Shown in pieces: positions 1-9,127 of a DNA stretch of 64,000 nucleotides. The stretch spans positions 372,001-436,000 of the forward strand of contig NZ_BNAY01000004.1 in the NCBI RefSeq assembly GCF_014654365.1. Reading direction: 5' to 3'. The stretch's first letter is position 1. Every line of letters begins with the position of its first letter. The notes below the pieces were generated by a model, which saw nothing but the letters and a program-made list of their open reading frames with translations, was not told where the DNA came from and did not search any database. The stretch is from Amycolatopsis oliviviridis (GTDB lineage: Bacteria; Actinomycetota; Actinomycetes; Mycobacteriales; Pseudonocardiaceae). The translations under genes and the position numbers were made by a program.

Positions 1-652
1 AGTCGAACAGATCGGAGACGCTGAGCCGGGGGCCGGGCTGGAGGACGTTCAGACCTTCGAGGATCAGGATGTCGGGTTGCTGAACGACCTGTTCCTCGTC
101 GGGAAGGATGTCGTAGGCGAGGTGCGAGTACACCGGCGCGCTGACCCGTTCCGCCCCGGACTTGACCTCGGTGACGAACCGCAGCAGCGCCCGGCGGTCG
201 TAGCTCTCCGGGAAGCCTTTGCGGTGCATGATCCCGCGCCGGACCAGTTCGGCCCGCGGGTGGAGGAACCCGTCGGTGGTGACCAGATCGACCCTGGGGT
301 GATCCGGCCAGCGGGCGAGCAGGGTGCGCAGGATGCGCGCGGTGGTCGACTTGCCGACGGCGACGCTGCCGGCGATTCCGATGATGTACGGCACCTTGGT
401 GCCCCGACTGTCTTCACCGAGAAAGGTGGTGGTGGCTTCGTACAATCGTTGCCGGGCGGCGACCTGGAGATTGATCAGCCGGGAGAGCGGCAGGTAGACC
501 TCCGCGACCTCGGCCAGGTCGACCTGTTCGCCGAGACCGCGCAGCCGCAGCAGTTCCGCGGCCGTCAGTGGCAGGGGAGTCGACCTGCGCAGCTCGCGCC
601 ACTGCTCACGGTGCAGCTCGACGTAGGGACTGAGCTCACGGACCCGCGGCAT
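1..652 (-). CDS. coaA: Type I pantothenate kinase, C-terminus cut by window edge
   Basis: This enzyme phosphorylates pantothenate with ATP, the first committed step of coenzyme A synthesis in the cytoplasm. The reading frame runs off the left edge, so only the first 217 residues are present (family about 310). The ATG at 650-652 is preceded by a GAGGAG ribosome site. Residues 90-102 hold the P-loop (GSVAVGKS at 95-102), followed by the TTDGF segment near 125-129 and a P-S/A-P-V-Y-S-H block typical of bacterial CoaA. It is transcribed away from the macro-domain gene, which lies on the same strand upstream. The identification rests on the P-loop and the N-terminal pattern and is very firm. Confidence 0.95.
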   Translation of the reverse strand, partial: MPRVRELSPYVELHREQWRELRRSTPLPLTAAELLRLRGLGEQVDLAEVAEVYLPLSRLINLQVAARQRLYEATTTFLGEDSRGTKVPYIIGIAGSVAVGKSTTARILRTLLARWPDHPRVDLVTTDGFLHPRAELVRRGIMHRKGFPESYDRRALLRFVTEVKSGAERVSAPVYSHLAYDILPDEEQVVQQPDILILEGLNVLQPGPRLSVSDLFD

Positions 653-809
653 CGCACACTCCTCGCCCGTCGCCTGCGCTGGCGCCGTACAAAACCGTGT
701 TGACGAGTTCTCGGCGGGTGAACGTGCCGCGAACCGGATGAAGCCGCTTTAACGGTAGGGCTTACGGCTCGTGAACGCGCTTCGATGTGATGTACCCCGC
801 TTCGGGGCG

Positions 810-1451
810 TTACCGTCCGTTACGAGGGCGGCCGGGGGTGAAGACCTCGTCCCACGCGGCGGCGACCTGCCGGGCGCAGGAGGCGGGCGCGACCCCGCCG
901 ACGCCGGTACCGAGTCCGGGCATCGCGATCGTGTGCACCAGATCCCGGATCCGGCCCTGGTCGACCCGGCCGTCGCGCCACTGCTGGAAGACCGCCCTGG
1001 CGGCCAGGTACGGGTGCACGGTGTCGCGCGGGAGGCTTTCGCCGGGTTCGCGCATCGTCGGCGCGCTGATCAGCCAAGCGGGTTCCGCCTCGCCGGTGGG
1101 CACGATCACCGCTTCGCCGATCGGGAGTTCCCCGCCGTGGTAGGCGAGGACGGCGCTGCGCACGTTCTGCTCGACGTCGGGGTAGGCGCGGGCGTAGACG
1201 GCGTCGATGCCGCCGCGCATCCAGCCGTAGGAGTTCGCGGGGCTGACGACGGCCTGGGCGACGACGTCGAGAACGGACCCGCGGTGCACGAAGACCCGGC
1301 CGTCCACAGTGTCCGCGACGGTGGTCCAGGCTTCGGCGAGCAGGTCATCGACGGCGCACAGCACCAGCTCCGGAGTGGGACGGTCCGGCAGGGGAGCGAA
1401 AGCGGAGCCGACATCCTCTCGGCCGGTGTGCGTGCCCGGTTCGGCGGTCAC
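810..1451 (-). CDS. Macro-domain (ADP-ribose-binding) protein
   Basis: The 213-residue protein fits a stand-alone macro domain, a fold that binds ADP-ribose or removes it from substrates. Two loops that form the ligand site are visible: PANSYGWMRGGID at 71-83 and a glycine-rich MPGLGTGVGG at 177-186. The start is a GTG at 1449-1451; no better start is seen. The gene stands alone, upstream of coaA on the same strand and divergent from pheA. The asparagine in PAN and the double glycine are those of active hydrolases, but the exact substrate (protein ADP-ribose, O-acetyl-ADP-ribose or other) cannot be read from the sequence. Confidence 0.85.
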   Translation of the reverse strand: MTAEPGTHTGREDVGSAFAPLPDRPTPELVLCAVDDLLAEAWTTVADTVDGRVFVHRGSVLDVVAQAVVSPANSYGWMRGGIDAVYARAYPDVEQNVRSAVLAYHGGELPIGEAVIVPTGEAEPAWLISAPTMREPGESLPRDTVHPYLAARAVFQQWRDGRVDQGRIRDLVHTIAMPGLGTGVGGVAPASCARQVAAAWDEVFTPGRPRNGR

Positions 1452-1548
1452 GCCCTAAGCATGGCAAAAAAAGCCACCCGGCGTAACCGGTGCGCGTACC
1501 GGCTGTCCGAGTGAAAGTCGCCACCCGCGGCGTGCGTAATCTGGCGGG

Positions 1549-2457
1549 GTGTCACGGATCGCCTACTTCGGCCCCCAGGGAACCTTCACCGAACAGGCCG
1601 CGCGCCGGCTCGCCCCCGGCGAGGAGCTGATCCCGGCCGAGACCATCCCGGCGGCACTGGCCGCGGTGCGCTCGGGCGCGGCCGACGCGGCCTGCGTCCC
1701 GATCGAGAACTCCGTGGAGGGCGCGGTCACCGCCACCCTTGACAGCCTGAGCGAGGCCGAACCGCTCGTCGCGGTGGCGGAGGCGCTGCTGCCGGTCCAC
1801 TTCAGCGTGCTGACGCGTCCGGGCACGACCGAGATCCGCACCGTGGCGAGCCATCCGCACGCGCTCGCCCAGGTCCGGCACTGGGTCGAGGCGAACCTGC
1901 CCGGCGCCCATCCGGTCGCGACGTCGTCCACCGCCGCGGCCGCGGTCGCGGTAGACGCGGGAGAGTTCGACGCCGCCGTCACCGCGCCGGTCGCCGTCGA
2001 GCACTACCCGCTCCAGGTGCTGGCCACCGAGGTCGCCGACGTCCGCGACGCCAAGACCCGGTTCCTGCTGGTCCGCGCGCCCGGTGAGCTGCCGGCGCCG
2101 ACCGGGGCCGACCGCACGTCGATCGTCGCCGCCGCGACGAACCGGACCGGTGCCCTGGCGGAACTGCTCACCGAACTGGCGGTCCGCGGGATCAACCTGA
2201 CCAAGCTGGACGCCCGCCCGACCAGGAACAACTTCGGCGAGTACCGCTTCTTCATCGACTTCGAGGGCCACGTGGCCGAGCCCCGGATCGGCGACGCGCT
2301 GGCCGCGTTGCGCCGCCGGTGCCGCAACGTCCGGTTCCTCGGCTCCCACCCGCGCGCGGACAACGGCACGACCGAGATCGAGCCGGGCGCCGCCAACGAG
2401 GATTTCACCGACGCGATCGGCTGGGTCGAGTCGGTACGGAAGGGAGCACAGGCGTGA
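1549..2457 (+). CDS. pheA: Prephenate dehydratase with ACT domain
   Basis: This enzyme converts prephenate to phenylpyruvate in phenylalanine synthesis. Residues 1-180 form the catalytic domain: PIENSVEGAV at 51-60 and the conserved T-R-F at 170-172, which carries the essential threonine of the family. Residues about 188-268 are the regulatory ACT domain that binds phenylalanine. The ACT signature that is usually ESRP reads DARP here (221-224), so feedback control may differ. The start is GTG at 1549. The next gene overlaps the stop by four bases (GTGA), so the two are translationally coupled. I recall the same pairing in Mycobacterium (Rv3838c-Rv3837c). Confidence 0.95.
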   Translation: MSRIAYFGPQGTFTEQAARRLAPGEELIPAETIPAALAAVRSGAADAACVPIENSVEGAVTATLDSLSEAEPLVAVAEALLPVHFSVLTRPGTTEIRTVASHPHALAQVRHWVEANLPGAHPVATSSTAAAAVAVDAGEFDAAVTAPVAVEHYPLQVLATEVADVRDAKTRFLLVRAPGELPAPTGADRTSIVAAATNRTGALAELLTELAVRGINLTKLDARPTRNNFGEYRFFIDFEGHVAEPRIGDALAALRRRCRNVRFLGSHPRADNGTTEIEPGAANEDFTDAIGWVESVRKGAQA

Positions 2458-3074
2458 AACTTCTCCTCGTCCGCCACGGCCAGACCGACGGCAACGTGCG
2501 CGGCGCGCTCGACACCGCGCTGCCCGGACCGCCGCTCACCGAACTGGGTCGCGAGCAGGCCCGCGACCTCGCGGTGAGGCTCGGCGGCGAGCCCATCGTC
2601 GCGGTCTACGCCTCGCAGGCCGTCCGCGCCCAGCAGACCGCCGCGCCGCTGGCCGCCAAGTTCGGCTTCGACGTCCAGGTCGTCGACGGCGTGCACGAGG
2701 TCGCCGCGGGCGATCTCGAAGGCAAGACCGACAAGGACTCGATCACGACCTACATGAGCGTCGTGCGCCAGTGGACGCTCGGCGAGCTCGACCCGCCGAT
2801 CCCCGGCGGCGAGACCGGCACGCAGGTCCGCGCCCGGATGCTCGACGCGGTCGCCCGGCTGCGCGCCAAGCACGAACAGGCCGACGCGGACGGCACGGTG
2901 GTCTTGGTCAGCCACGGCGGCGCCATCCGGCTGGGCGGCGAATGGCTCGCCGGGAACGTGACCGCCGAGATCGCCAACCAGGGCCTCATCCCGAACACCG
3001 GCGTCGTCGAACTCGTCGCGAACCCCACCGGCTGGACCTGTCTCACCTGGGCGGACGTTCCCGTTGAACGCTGA
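2454..3074 (+). CDS. Histidine phosphatase (phosphoglycerate-mutase-like)
   Basis: A 206-residue member of the histidine phosphatase superfamily. The catalytic RHG motif is at 7-9 (phospho-accepting His8) and the second histidine is in the SHGG motif (His154). GTG at 2454 overlaps the pheA stop, and the protein then begins directly with the beta strand leading to RHG, which supports this start. The genomic link with pheA is conserved in actinobacteria, but the substrate is not established from sequence: it could be a phosphoglycerate-mutase-like housekeeping phosphatase or a metabolite phosphatase. A short hairpin after the stop (3112-3141) probably ends the operon. Confidence 0.85.
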   Translation: MKLLLVRHGQTDGNVRGALDTALPGPPLTELGREQARDLAVRLGGEPIVAVYASQAVRAQQTAAPLAAKFGFDVQVVDGVHEVAAGDLEGKTDKDSITTYMSVVRQWTLGELDPPIPGGETGTQVRARMLDAVARLRAKHEQADADGTVVLVSHGGAIRLGGEWLAGNVTAEIANQGLIPNTGVVELVANPTGWTCLTWADVPVER

Positions 3075-3111
3075 CCAGGGACGTTTGCCCCCGCCTCCGA
3101 CGGGGAATACG

Positions 3112-3141
3112 CCCCACAAGATCGATTAACACCTTGTGGGG
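3112..3141 (+). terminator. Hairpin after the pheA-phosphatase operon
   Basis: Nine-base perfect arms (CCCCACAAG at 3112-3120, CTTGTGGGG at 3133-3141) with a 12-base loop, followed by AATTAACC. It lies 38 bases past the phosphatase stop and before the promoter of the lipoprotein gene, so a terminator is the simplest reading. There is no long T-run. Confidence 0.55.
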
Positions 3142-3220
3142 AATTAACCGGGCTGAGCGCAACCCCCGCGGCGGACAACACGTCTACTGAACGGTGGGTC
3201 ACCCGGCTACAGGGAGGCGA

Positions 3221-3871
3221 ATGACCATGGTTCGTTCGAAGATGCTCTCCATCGGCGGTCTCGTCGCGGGCACCGCCGGGTTGCTGCTGCTCAGTGCCTG
3301 CGGTTCGGAAACCGCACCGGTCGCGCAGAGTTCGTCCGCGGCACCGTCCAGTTCGGCGCCCGACACCTCGGCCGCGCCCAGCGCGAGCTCGTCGAGCCCG
3401 GCACCGGCCTCGCAGCCCGCCCAGGCGCCCGCCCCGGCGCCGAAGAACGACGGGCTCTGCAAGGCGGGCGACGTCAAGCTGTCCGTCGGGGGCGGCGACG
3501 CGGCCGCGGGCACGGTGTACCGCAAGCTCGTCATCACCAACACGAGCGGGCACCAGTGCACCATCCAGGGTTTCCCCGGCGTCTCTTACGTGACGGGCGC
3601 GGACGGTCACCAGGTCGGTGAGGCCGCGTTCCGTGCCGGTGACAAGGGCGGGCCGGTCCAGCTGAACAACGGCGAGAGCGCGTCCACCGACATCGGTTTC
3701 GTGAACGTCCGCAACTACGACGAGGCGGTCTGCAAACCCACCGAGACCCGGGGGCTGCGGGTGTACCTGCCGCAGGAGACGGCGTCGAACTTCGTGGCGA
3801 TGCAGGGGCTCGGCTGCTCGGGGAAGATCCCCGGCAACCAGCTGACCGTCAAGACGGTCCAGAAGGGCTGA
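3221..3871 (+). CDS. DUF4232 lipoprotein
   Basis: A 216-residue secreted lipoprotein. The signal peptide ends in a lipobox (LLSAC) with the lipidated cysteine near residue 27. A long Ser/Ala/Pro linker (about 30-75) follows, and then a DUF4232 domain with three cysteines that could form disulfides. The ATG at 3221 is chosen because AGGGAGG sits 5-10 bases upstream; a GTG at 3194 is in frame but lacks such a site. DUF4232 proteins are common on actinobacterial cell surfaces and have no agreed function. It is convergent with the next gene, the stops being only four bases apart. Confidence 0.85.
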   Translation: MTMVRSKMLSIGGLVAGTAGLLLLSACGSETAPVAQSSSAAPSSSAPDTSAAPSASSSSPAPASQPAQAPAPAPKNDGLCKAGDVKLSVGGGDAAAGTVYRKLVITNTSGHQCTIQGFPGVSYVTGADGHQVGEAAFRAGDKGGPVQLNNGESASTDIGFVNVRNYDEAVCKPTETRGLRVYLPQETASNFVAMQGLGCSGKIPGNQLTVKTVQKG

Positions 3872-3874
3872 CGC

Positions 3875-4309
3875 CTAGAGCTGCGTGCAGAGCTGTTCGG
3901 CCTGCGTCAGGTGCCGCTGGCCGGCGATCTCGTTGAAGTGCAGGCTGAACACCATGCGGCTGACACCGTCGATGTGCTCGGCCAGCGGCCGGTAGGTCTC
4001 GTTGGCGGCGGCCGCCGCGGCGGAGAGTTCGCGCGCGGCCGTCATCCGGTGCAGGATCTCGGGGGCCAGCACGGCCACGGTCCGGTCGCCGGGGGAGTCG
4101 GTGGTGTCCGGGATCGTGCCGACCCTGGCCAGGGCGTTGCACGCGTCTTGGGCGTCTTCGAGCGCCCCCGCGTTGACGCCCGAGAGCGCCCAAAGCATGC
4201 CGATCACGCCACCGCCGATTACGAAACCGGCGACGGCGGTGAGCACTTGCGGGCGTCTGGAAGGTTCCGTCGTCCCCACGTCGCCCTCCGGCACCAGTGT
4301 CTGCTGCAT
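3875..4309 (-). CDS. Small secreted/membrane-anchored protein, unknown function
   Basis: 144 residues. One hydrophobic segment at about 23-43 (glycine-rich, AVAGFVIGGGVIG) anchors the N-terminus, and the rest is an alanine-rich, probably helical exported domain with two cysteines. The ATG at 4307-4309 has a GGAGG site six bases upstream, so I prefer it to an in-frame start 48 bases earlier. No known family is recognised. It lies just downstream of the MFS gene on the same strand and could be cotranscribed. Confidence 0.7.
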   Translation of the reverse strand: MQQTLVPEGDVGTTEPSRRPQVLTAVAGFVIGGGVIGMLWALSGVNAGALEDAQDACNALARVGTIPDTTDSPGDRTVAVLAPEILHRMTAARELSAAAAAANETYRPLAEHIDGVSRMVFSLHFNEIAGQRHLTQAEQLCTQL

Positions 4310-4369
4310 CGCGGACCTCCCGTCACCAGCTGGCGGTGATGGATATTTCAGCACCAAAGGGCCGGGTTT

Positions 4370-5641
4370 TCACTGGTCTTGGTGGAGAACCGGGACCTCC
4401 GTGGCCGTTTCGTCATCGAAGGCGCCTCGCCGTAACGAGACGAACGCGAAACCGGCTACTCCGAACAGCAGCAGCCCGGACGCCAGGAACGTCCGGGCCG
4501 GGGAGCCGAGGACGTGGGTGAGAAGCCCGCCGAGCAGCGCGCCGATCGGGATCGCGCCCCAGACGACGGTGCGCCACACGCCGAGGATCCGGCCGAGCAG
4601 TTCGCCGGGGACCAGCGTGTGCCTCGCCGTCCCCAGCACGATGTTCACCGCGACGACGGCCGCCGCGAACAGGCCGAACAGTGCCGCCCCCGCCACCGGC
4701 GAGCCGGTCAGGCCCATGCCGGTGAACGCCGCGCCGCAGCAAGCGGTGCCCCCGAGGAGCACCGCGCGACGGCTGGACACCTTCACCAGCCGCGGAGCCA
4801 CCGCCGCGCCCAGCAAACCGCCGATGCCGCCGACGAACGCGAAGACCCCGAAGGCCGCTTCGCTGAGACGCAGGTAGTCGATCGCGTACAGCACCAGCTG
4901 CGCCTGCGCGAGTTCGCTGACCAGGCTGATCAGCCCGGCGACGACGACCAGGCGCAGCACCAGTCCACTGTGCTTCAACCAGCGGAAACCCTCCGCCAGC
5001 TCGGCGCGAAGCGCGGTACGCGAGTTCTCGGCGGCTGTCGTCGAAGGACGAGCCCGGTAGCTCCCGGCGAGGCCGATCAGCACGACCGCGGCGATCGCGA
5101 AGCCCGCTGAGTTGAGCAAGAACGGGAAGGCCGCGAAGAGCGCGAAGGTGGCGCTGCCGATCGGCCCGCCGAGGAAGGTCTGGCCGACGATCTCGCAGGC
5201 CTGGAGCTTGCTGTTCGCGCCGTCGAGCGAACCCTCGCCGACGACGGCCGGGATGAGCACGTTCGCGGCGCTGTCGGCGACCACCTCGGCGAAGCCGATG
5301 AGCAGGGCGGCGGCGTAGACCAGCCAGATCGTCGCCCCGCCGGTCGCGACCAGGGCGGCCGTCCCGCCGACGACCACGGCGCGGGCGCTGTTCGCAAGGA
5401 TCATCGCGCGCCGCCGGTCGATCCGGTCCAGGAGCGCGCCCGCCGGGAGCGCGAACAGCAGCCACGGCAGGAACTGGGTCGCCGAAAGACCGGCGATGAG
5501 CAGCGGGTCGCGGGTCAGGGTGACCGCAAGCAACGGGAACGCGACCTTGCCGATCCCGTCGCCGAGATTCGACGCCGCGCTCGACGCGAGCAGCCAGCGC
5601 AACCGCCGGTCCCCGCGCCCGCGCACCGTCGACTCGGCCAT
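4370..5641 (-). CDS. MFS transporter, EntS-like
   Basis: A 423-residue, about 12-helix major facilitator. After a short basic cytoplasmic N-terminus the first helices and the loop LLDRIDRRRAMI (family motif A region) are typical of the DHA3/EntS group of exporters, which includes siderophore and macrolide exporters. The start is the ATG at 5639-5641 (MAESTV); the frame stays open upstream but the extension has no membrane character. It is followed on the same strand by the small membrane protein. The substrate cannot be predicted; no siderophore or antibiotic genes lie next to it. Confidence 0.8.
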   Translation of the reverse strand: MAESTVRGRGDRRLRWLLASSAASNLGDGIGKVAFPLLAVTLTRDPLLIAGLSATQFLPWLLFALPAGALLDRIDRRRAMILANSARAVVVGGTAALVATGGATIWLVYAAALLIGFAEVVADSAANVLIPAVVGEGSLDGANSKLQACEIVGQTFLGGPIGSATFALFAAFPFLLNSAGFAIAAVVLIGLAGSYRARPSTTAAENSRTALRAELAEGFRWLKHSGLVLRLVVVAGLISLVSELAQAQLVLYAIDYLRLSEAAFGVFAFVGGIGGLLGAAVAPRLVKVSSRRAVLLGGTACCGAAFTGMGLTGSPVAGAALFGLFAAAVVAVNIVLGTARHTLVPGELLGRILGVWRTVVWGAIPIGALLGGLLTHVLGSPARTFLASGLLLFGVAGFAFVSLRRGAFDDETATEVPVLHQDQ

Positions 5642-5856
5642 GCACCGCCTCCCCAGGCATTCGCCGGCGCCGGCCGACGACAACGTGGTCGAAAGTTTAG
5701 CGGGGCTGTCGCTCAAAGTGGCTGGGTTGTTACGTCCAGTTAAGAATCCGGAGAACCCTTGGTGCCCGACGCACAATAATCTCCCACCATGCCGCCTCCG
5801 GCGCGGAATCCGTCGGCGGGGGAGCAGGGGACCTTTGCTATCGCCCGTTCGGCGGC

Positions 5857-6207
5857 TCAGCCCCAGCCGAGTTCGTGCAGCCGCGCGTCGTCGATGCCGA
5901 AATGATGGCCGACCTCGTGGACCACGGTGATCAGCACCTCCTCGACGACGTCCTCCTCGGTGTCGCACATCTGCAGCAGCGGGCGCCGGTAGATCGAGAT
6001 CCGGTCCGGCAGCACCCCGCCGTACTCGTGTGTCCGTTCCGTCAGTGCGACACCGTGGTAGAGCCCGAGGATCGTGGGCGACTCCTCGTTGAACTCCTCG
6101 ACGAGGACGACGACGTTGTCCATGGCGTCCGCGAACTCGGGCGGGAGCTCGTCCAGCGCCTCCGACACCAGCTCTTCGAAGCGCTGCCGGGTCATCTCGA
6201 CGGGCAC
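5857..6207 (-). CDS. Zincin-like metallopeptidase family protein (DUF1025)
   Basis: A 116-residue minimal zincin. The zinc site HEVGHHFGIDD starts at His97 and fits HExxHxxGxxD, giving His97, His101 and Asp107 as metal ligands and Glu98 as catalytic base. The family (PF06262 type) is widespread in actinobacteria and has no firmly known substrate. The GTG at 6205-6207 is used; an internal ATG four codons later is possible. It starts four bases after the stop of the Septum_form gene and is surely cotranscribed with it, an arrangement I recall from M. tuberculosis (Rv3835-Rv3836). Confidence 0.88.
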   Translation of the reverse strand: MPVEMTRQRFEELVSEALDELPPEFADAMDNVVVLVEEFNEESPTILGLYHGVALTERTHEYGGVLPDRISIYRRPLLQMCDTEEDVVEEVLITVVHEVGHHFGIDDARLHELGWG

Positions 6208-6211
6208 GGGA

Positions 6212-7219
6212 TCACCCGCCGGTCTTCGGCGCCGAGGACGACGCCGGCGGGCCGCCGCCGTCCGAGGGCGGGGCGTCCCCGTTGCCGACCTTGACGCTCC
6301 CGGTGACCGGGGCGAGCCCCTTGTTGTCCGGCAGGACCGCCGCCACCTTGCAGTTCACCAGCGTCGACCCGGCGTCCCAGCTCTCCTGCTCACGGACGTC
6401 CCAGCTGAGGATGACCTTCTTCGCCGCCAGGTCCGCGTTGCCGGTGTACTCCTGCGCGGCGGTCGAGCATTCGGTGTCCAGCCAGGTGTTCTGCTGCTCC
6501 TGCGACGGGTAGGCGTCCTTGAACTTCGTCTTGAGGTCGATCGTCGCGATCATCTCGTACGAATGCGGCTGGGCGCAGTCGATCGGGTCGCCGAAGCTGT
6601 TGTTGAGCAGCGCGAGGCAGGTGCCCGGCTCCCACACCGCCGACTGGTTCTGCTCCTTCGCCTGTCCCTTGGTCGGCTGGAGCTTGCCGCCCTGGCCCGC
6701 CCACTGCAGGCCGCATCGGAGCTGCCTGTCGCCGTCTTCCCACTGCGCGGGCGTCGGCCGGAGCAGGTTCATGCTCAGCTTGCCGTACGGATCCAGCGTG
6801 CGGCCGAGGTACGGCTTGACGTCGACCGTGCAGCGTGACCGGGAGATCTCCTGCCACTGCTCCAGGTTCGGGCTCGGCACGCCCGCCGGGTACTGCGCGC
6901 CGATGTCGACGATGCTGGTGACCTCGAACAGATGGGACTCCGCGCACGACACACGCTTCGCGTCGGTGGCGTCCGGGTTGTTCCAGGTCAGGCAAGTGCC
7001 AGGGGGAGACTGGAACGCTTCGGCCGCGGCGGGCGACAGTTTGGGGGCGCCTCCGCCCGCACCGCCCTCCGGGCCTACGTTCCACGAGAAAGCCACACTC
7101 AGCGAAAGCGCGATGATCGCGCCCACGAACACACCGGCCATGACGAGCCGGGTGCGCAGGGTGCTCAGCGCGTTTCGCGGATCACGGAACCGCTCGGCCT
7201 GTTGAGACATCCACTCCAT
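6212..7219 (-). CDS. Septum formation family membrane protein
   Basis: 335 residues with a short cytoplasmic N-terminus, one membrane helix at about 28-48 and a large exported domain. The exported part holds paired cysteines in a repeated GTCL...C...H pattern (near residues 76-100 and 195-215), matching two Septum_form-like repeats (PF13845). A Pro/Ser-rich tail closes it. The family name comes from a proposed role in septum formation; mechanism is not known. It is the first gene of a two-gene unit with the zincin and is divergent from the YgiB-like gene. Confidence 0.8.
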   Translation of the reverse strand: MEWMSQQAERFRDPRNALSTLRTRLVMAGVFVGAIIALSLSVAFSWNVGPEGGAGGGAPKLSPAAAEAFQSPPGTCLTWNNPDATDAKRVSCAESHLFEVTSIVDIGAQYPAGVPSPNLEQWQEISRSRCTVDVKPYLGRTLDPYGKLSMNLLRPTPAQWEDGDRQLRCGLQWAGQGGKLQPTKGQAKEQNQSAVWEPGTCLALLNNSFGDPIDCAQPHSYEMIATIDLKTKFKDAYPSQEQQNTWLDTECSTAAQEYTGNADLAAKKVILSWDVREQESWDAGSTLVNCKVAAVLPDNKGLAPVTGSVKVGNGDAPPSDGGGPPASSSAPKTGG

Positions 7220-7304
7220 GATGCCCGCGCCGCACGTAAGGTGCGCGTACCGGGTGGTTAGTGTTGGACACGGGTTCGGGCCGGCGGGCGATTACGGAGC
7301 TTCG

Positions 7305-7913
7305 ATGACGCAGGATGACAGCCAGGGGGCACAGGCGCCTCAGGAGCCGCCGAAGCGCGGCACGATGCGGTTCCAGGACGGCAACACGCAGGCGCGGCAG
7401 CCGTCGCTGGCCGAGCAGCGGGCACGGCAGCAGGCGCTGGCGGAGCAGGAACGACAAGAGGCGCTCCAGGCCGAACAGGCCCGAGCCGCCGAGAAGAAGT
7501 CTTCGACCAAGAAGAAACTCCTGATCGGGACCGGGGTGACCGTCGGGCTGGTCGGCCTGGTCGCGACGTTCTACACCGTCGCGAAGCCCGAGAACGTCAC
7601 GGCGACCTGCGTACGCGACGACATCGTCGACAACGACCAGAACTGCGACGAGAACTACGTACGGTCGCACGGCGGTCACGTCAGCGGCGGGTTCTTCTTC
7701 ATCCCGATCCCGGGCGGCGGCGGATACAACAGCTACCGCTACAACTACGGCGGCACCGGCGCGATCGGGCAGCGCGTGTCCGGCGGCTCGTACACCGCGC
7801 CGTCGAACGCGAACGTCACCACCAAATCAGGCAAGTCCGTCCAGCGCGGCGGGTTCGGCATCAGCGGTAAGAGCGGTACCTCCGGCGGTACCGGCAAGAG
7901 CGGGGGCTCGTAG
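7305..7913 (+). CDS. YgiB/DUF1190-like membrane protein
   Basis: 202 residues. The first 67 are hydrophilic with a Gln/Glu/Arg-rich probable helix; one membrane segment lies at about 70-90. The exported part has three cysteines, an Asp/Asn-rich stretch and a Gly/Ser/Tyr-rich C-terminus containing RGGFG, which resembles the tail of E. coli YgiB/YjfM. The resemblance is weak and the call leans on context: the next gene is a YgiC/YjfC-type ligase, the same order as ygiB-ygiC. The ATG at 7305 has a GGAG site; a GTG-less longer frame from 7218 is unlikely. Confidence 0.6.
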   Translation: MTQDDSQGAQAPQEPPKRGTMRFQDGNTQARQPSLAEQRARQQALAEQERQEALQAEQARAAEKKSSTKKKLLIGTGVTVGLVGLVATFYTVAKPENVTATCVRDDIVDNDQNCDENYVRSHGGHVSGGFFFIPIPGGGGYNSYRYNYGGTGAIGQRVSGGSYTAPSNANVTTKSGKSVQRGGFGISGKSGTSGGTGKSGGS

Positions 7914-9080
7914 TTGTATCGGGATTCCAAGCCGCCCCGGCGGGACTGGCAGAACATCGTCGAGGAACAGGGCCTGGTCTTCGGCACCCCCGCCCGTGAC
8001 GGCGCCGGCAAGTCCAGGCCGTACTGGGACGAGTCGGTCCACTACGTCTTCGACATGGACGAGATCCTGTCCGTCGAGGCGGACGTCGAACTGCTGCACT
8101 CGATGTGCCTCGAAGCCGTCGACAATGTGATCACCACCGAGCAGTACCACCGCTTCGGCATCCCCGAGTGGGTCTGGCCGCATATCGCGGAGTCGTGGAA
8201 GCGGCAGGATCCGCACGTCTACGGCCGGTTCGACCTCCGCTACGACGGCAAGAGCCCGGCGAAGCTGCTCGAATACAACGCCGACACCCCGACCTCGCTG
8301 CTCGAAGCCGCGGTGCTGCAGTGGCACTGGAAGACCTCGGTCTTCCCCGACGACGACCAGTGGAACTCGATCCACGAGAAACTGGTCGAGCGCTGGGGCG
8401 AACTCGCCGAGAAGCTGCCCTCCAACGAGTTGCATTTCACCTGGTCTTCGGCCGATCCGTCCGGCGAGGACCACGTGACGACGGCGTACCTCCAGGAGAC
8501 CGCGGCCGAGGCCGGGCTCGACACCGTCGGCCTGTCGATCGAGGAGATCGGCTGGGACCCGGTGCTCAAGCGGTTCGTCGACCTCGAAGAGGCGCAGATG
8601 GCGACCGTGGTGAAGCTCTACCCGTGGGAATGGGTGGTCGACGAGGAGTTCGGCCGCTTCGCCGTCGAGACAATGCCTCGCACGCTGTGGGTCGAGCCGC
8701 TGTGGAAGATGATCCTCTCCAACAAGACGCTGCTCGCGATCCTGTGGGAGAACTACCCGGGGCATCCGAACCTGCTGCCCGCCTTCGCCGACGACCCCGG
8801 TCTGCTGACCGAGTACGTCCGCAAGCCGAAACTCGGCCGCGAAGGCGCGAACGTGCAGATCGTCGCCACCGGGTACGAGACGCAGACCGACGGTGTCTAC
8901 GGCGCGGAAGGCTACGTCTACCAGGCGTTCGACCCGCTTCCGGAGTTCCAGGGGTACCGGCCCGCGCTGGGCGCGTGGATCGTCGGGGACCAGGCCGCCG
9001 GTCTCGGTATTCGCGAGACGGCAGGACTTGTCACAGACGACGGTGCGGCGTTCGTCCCGCACCGCATCGTCGAGTCGTGA
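7914..9080 (+). CDS. Glutathionylspermidine synthase-like ATP-grasp ligase (YgiC/YjfC type)
   Basis: 388 residues. The N-terminus (RRDW..IVEEQGLVF...YWDES.HYVFDMDEI) and the block FDLRYDG..PAKLLEYNADTPTS match the synthetase half of glutathionylspermidine synthase, an ATP-grasp enzyme that makes an amide bond between a carboxylate and an amine. The start is TTG, directly abutting the TAG stop of the YgiB-like gene, so no spacer exists. Actinobacteria of this group use mycothiol rather than glutathione, so the natural substrate is unlikely to be glutathionylspermidine. Stand-alone YgiC/YjfC proteins have been reported not to make it even in E. coli (from memory). A peptide- or polyamine-tagging role at the membrane is possible. 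Confidence 0.85.
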   Translation: MYRDSKPPRRDWQNIVEEQGLVFGTPARDGAGKSRPYWDESVHYVFDMDEILSVEADVELLHSMCLEAVDNVITTEQYHRFGIPEWVWPHIAESWKRQDPHVYGRFDLRYDGKSPAKLLEYNADTPTSLLEAAVLQWHWKTSVFPDDDQWNSIHEKLVERWGELAEKLPSNELHFTWSSADPSGEDHVTTAYLQETAAEAGLDTVGLSIEEIGWDPVLKRFVDLEEAQMATVVKLYPWEWVVDEEFGRFAVETMPRTLWVEPLWKMILSNKTLLAILWENYPGHPNLLPAFADDPGLLTEYVRKPKLGREGANVQIVATGYETQTDGVYGAEGYVYQAFDPLPEFQGYRPALGAWIVGDQAAGLGIRETAGLVTDDGAAFVPHRIVES

Positions 9081-9127
9081 TAGAAGCAACCGCACAAACC
9101 TGACATTCGTACCTCTGGGAGCACCCT

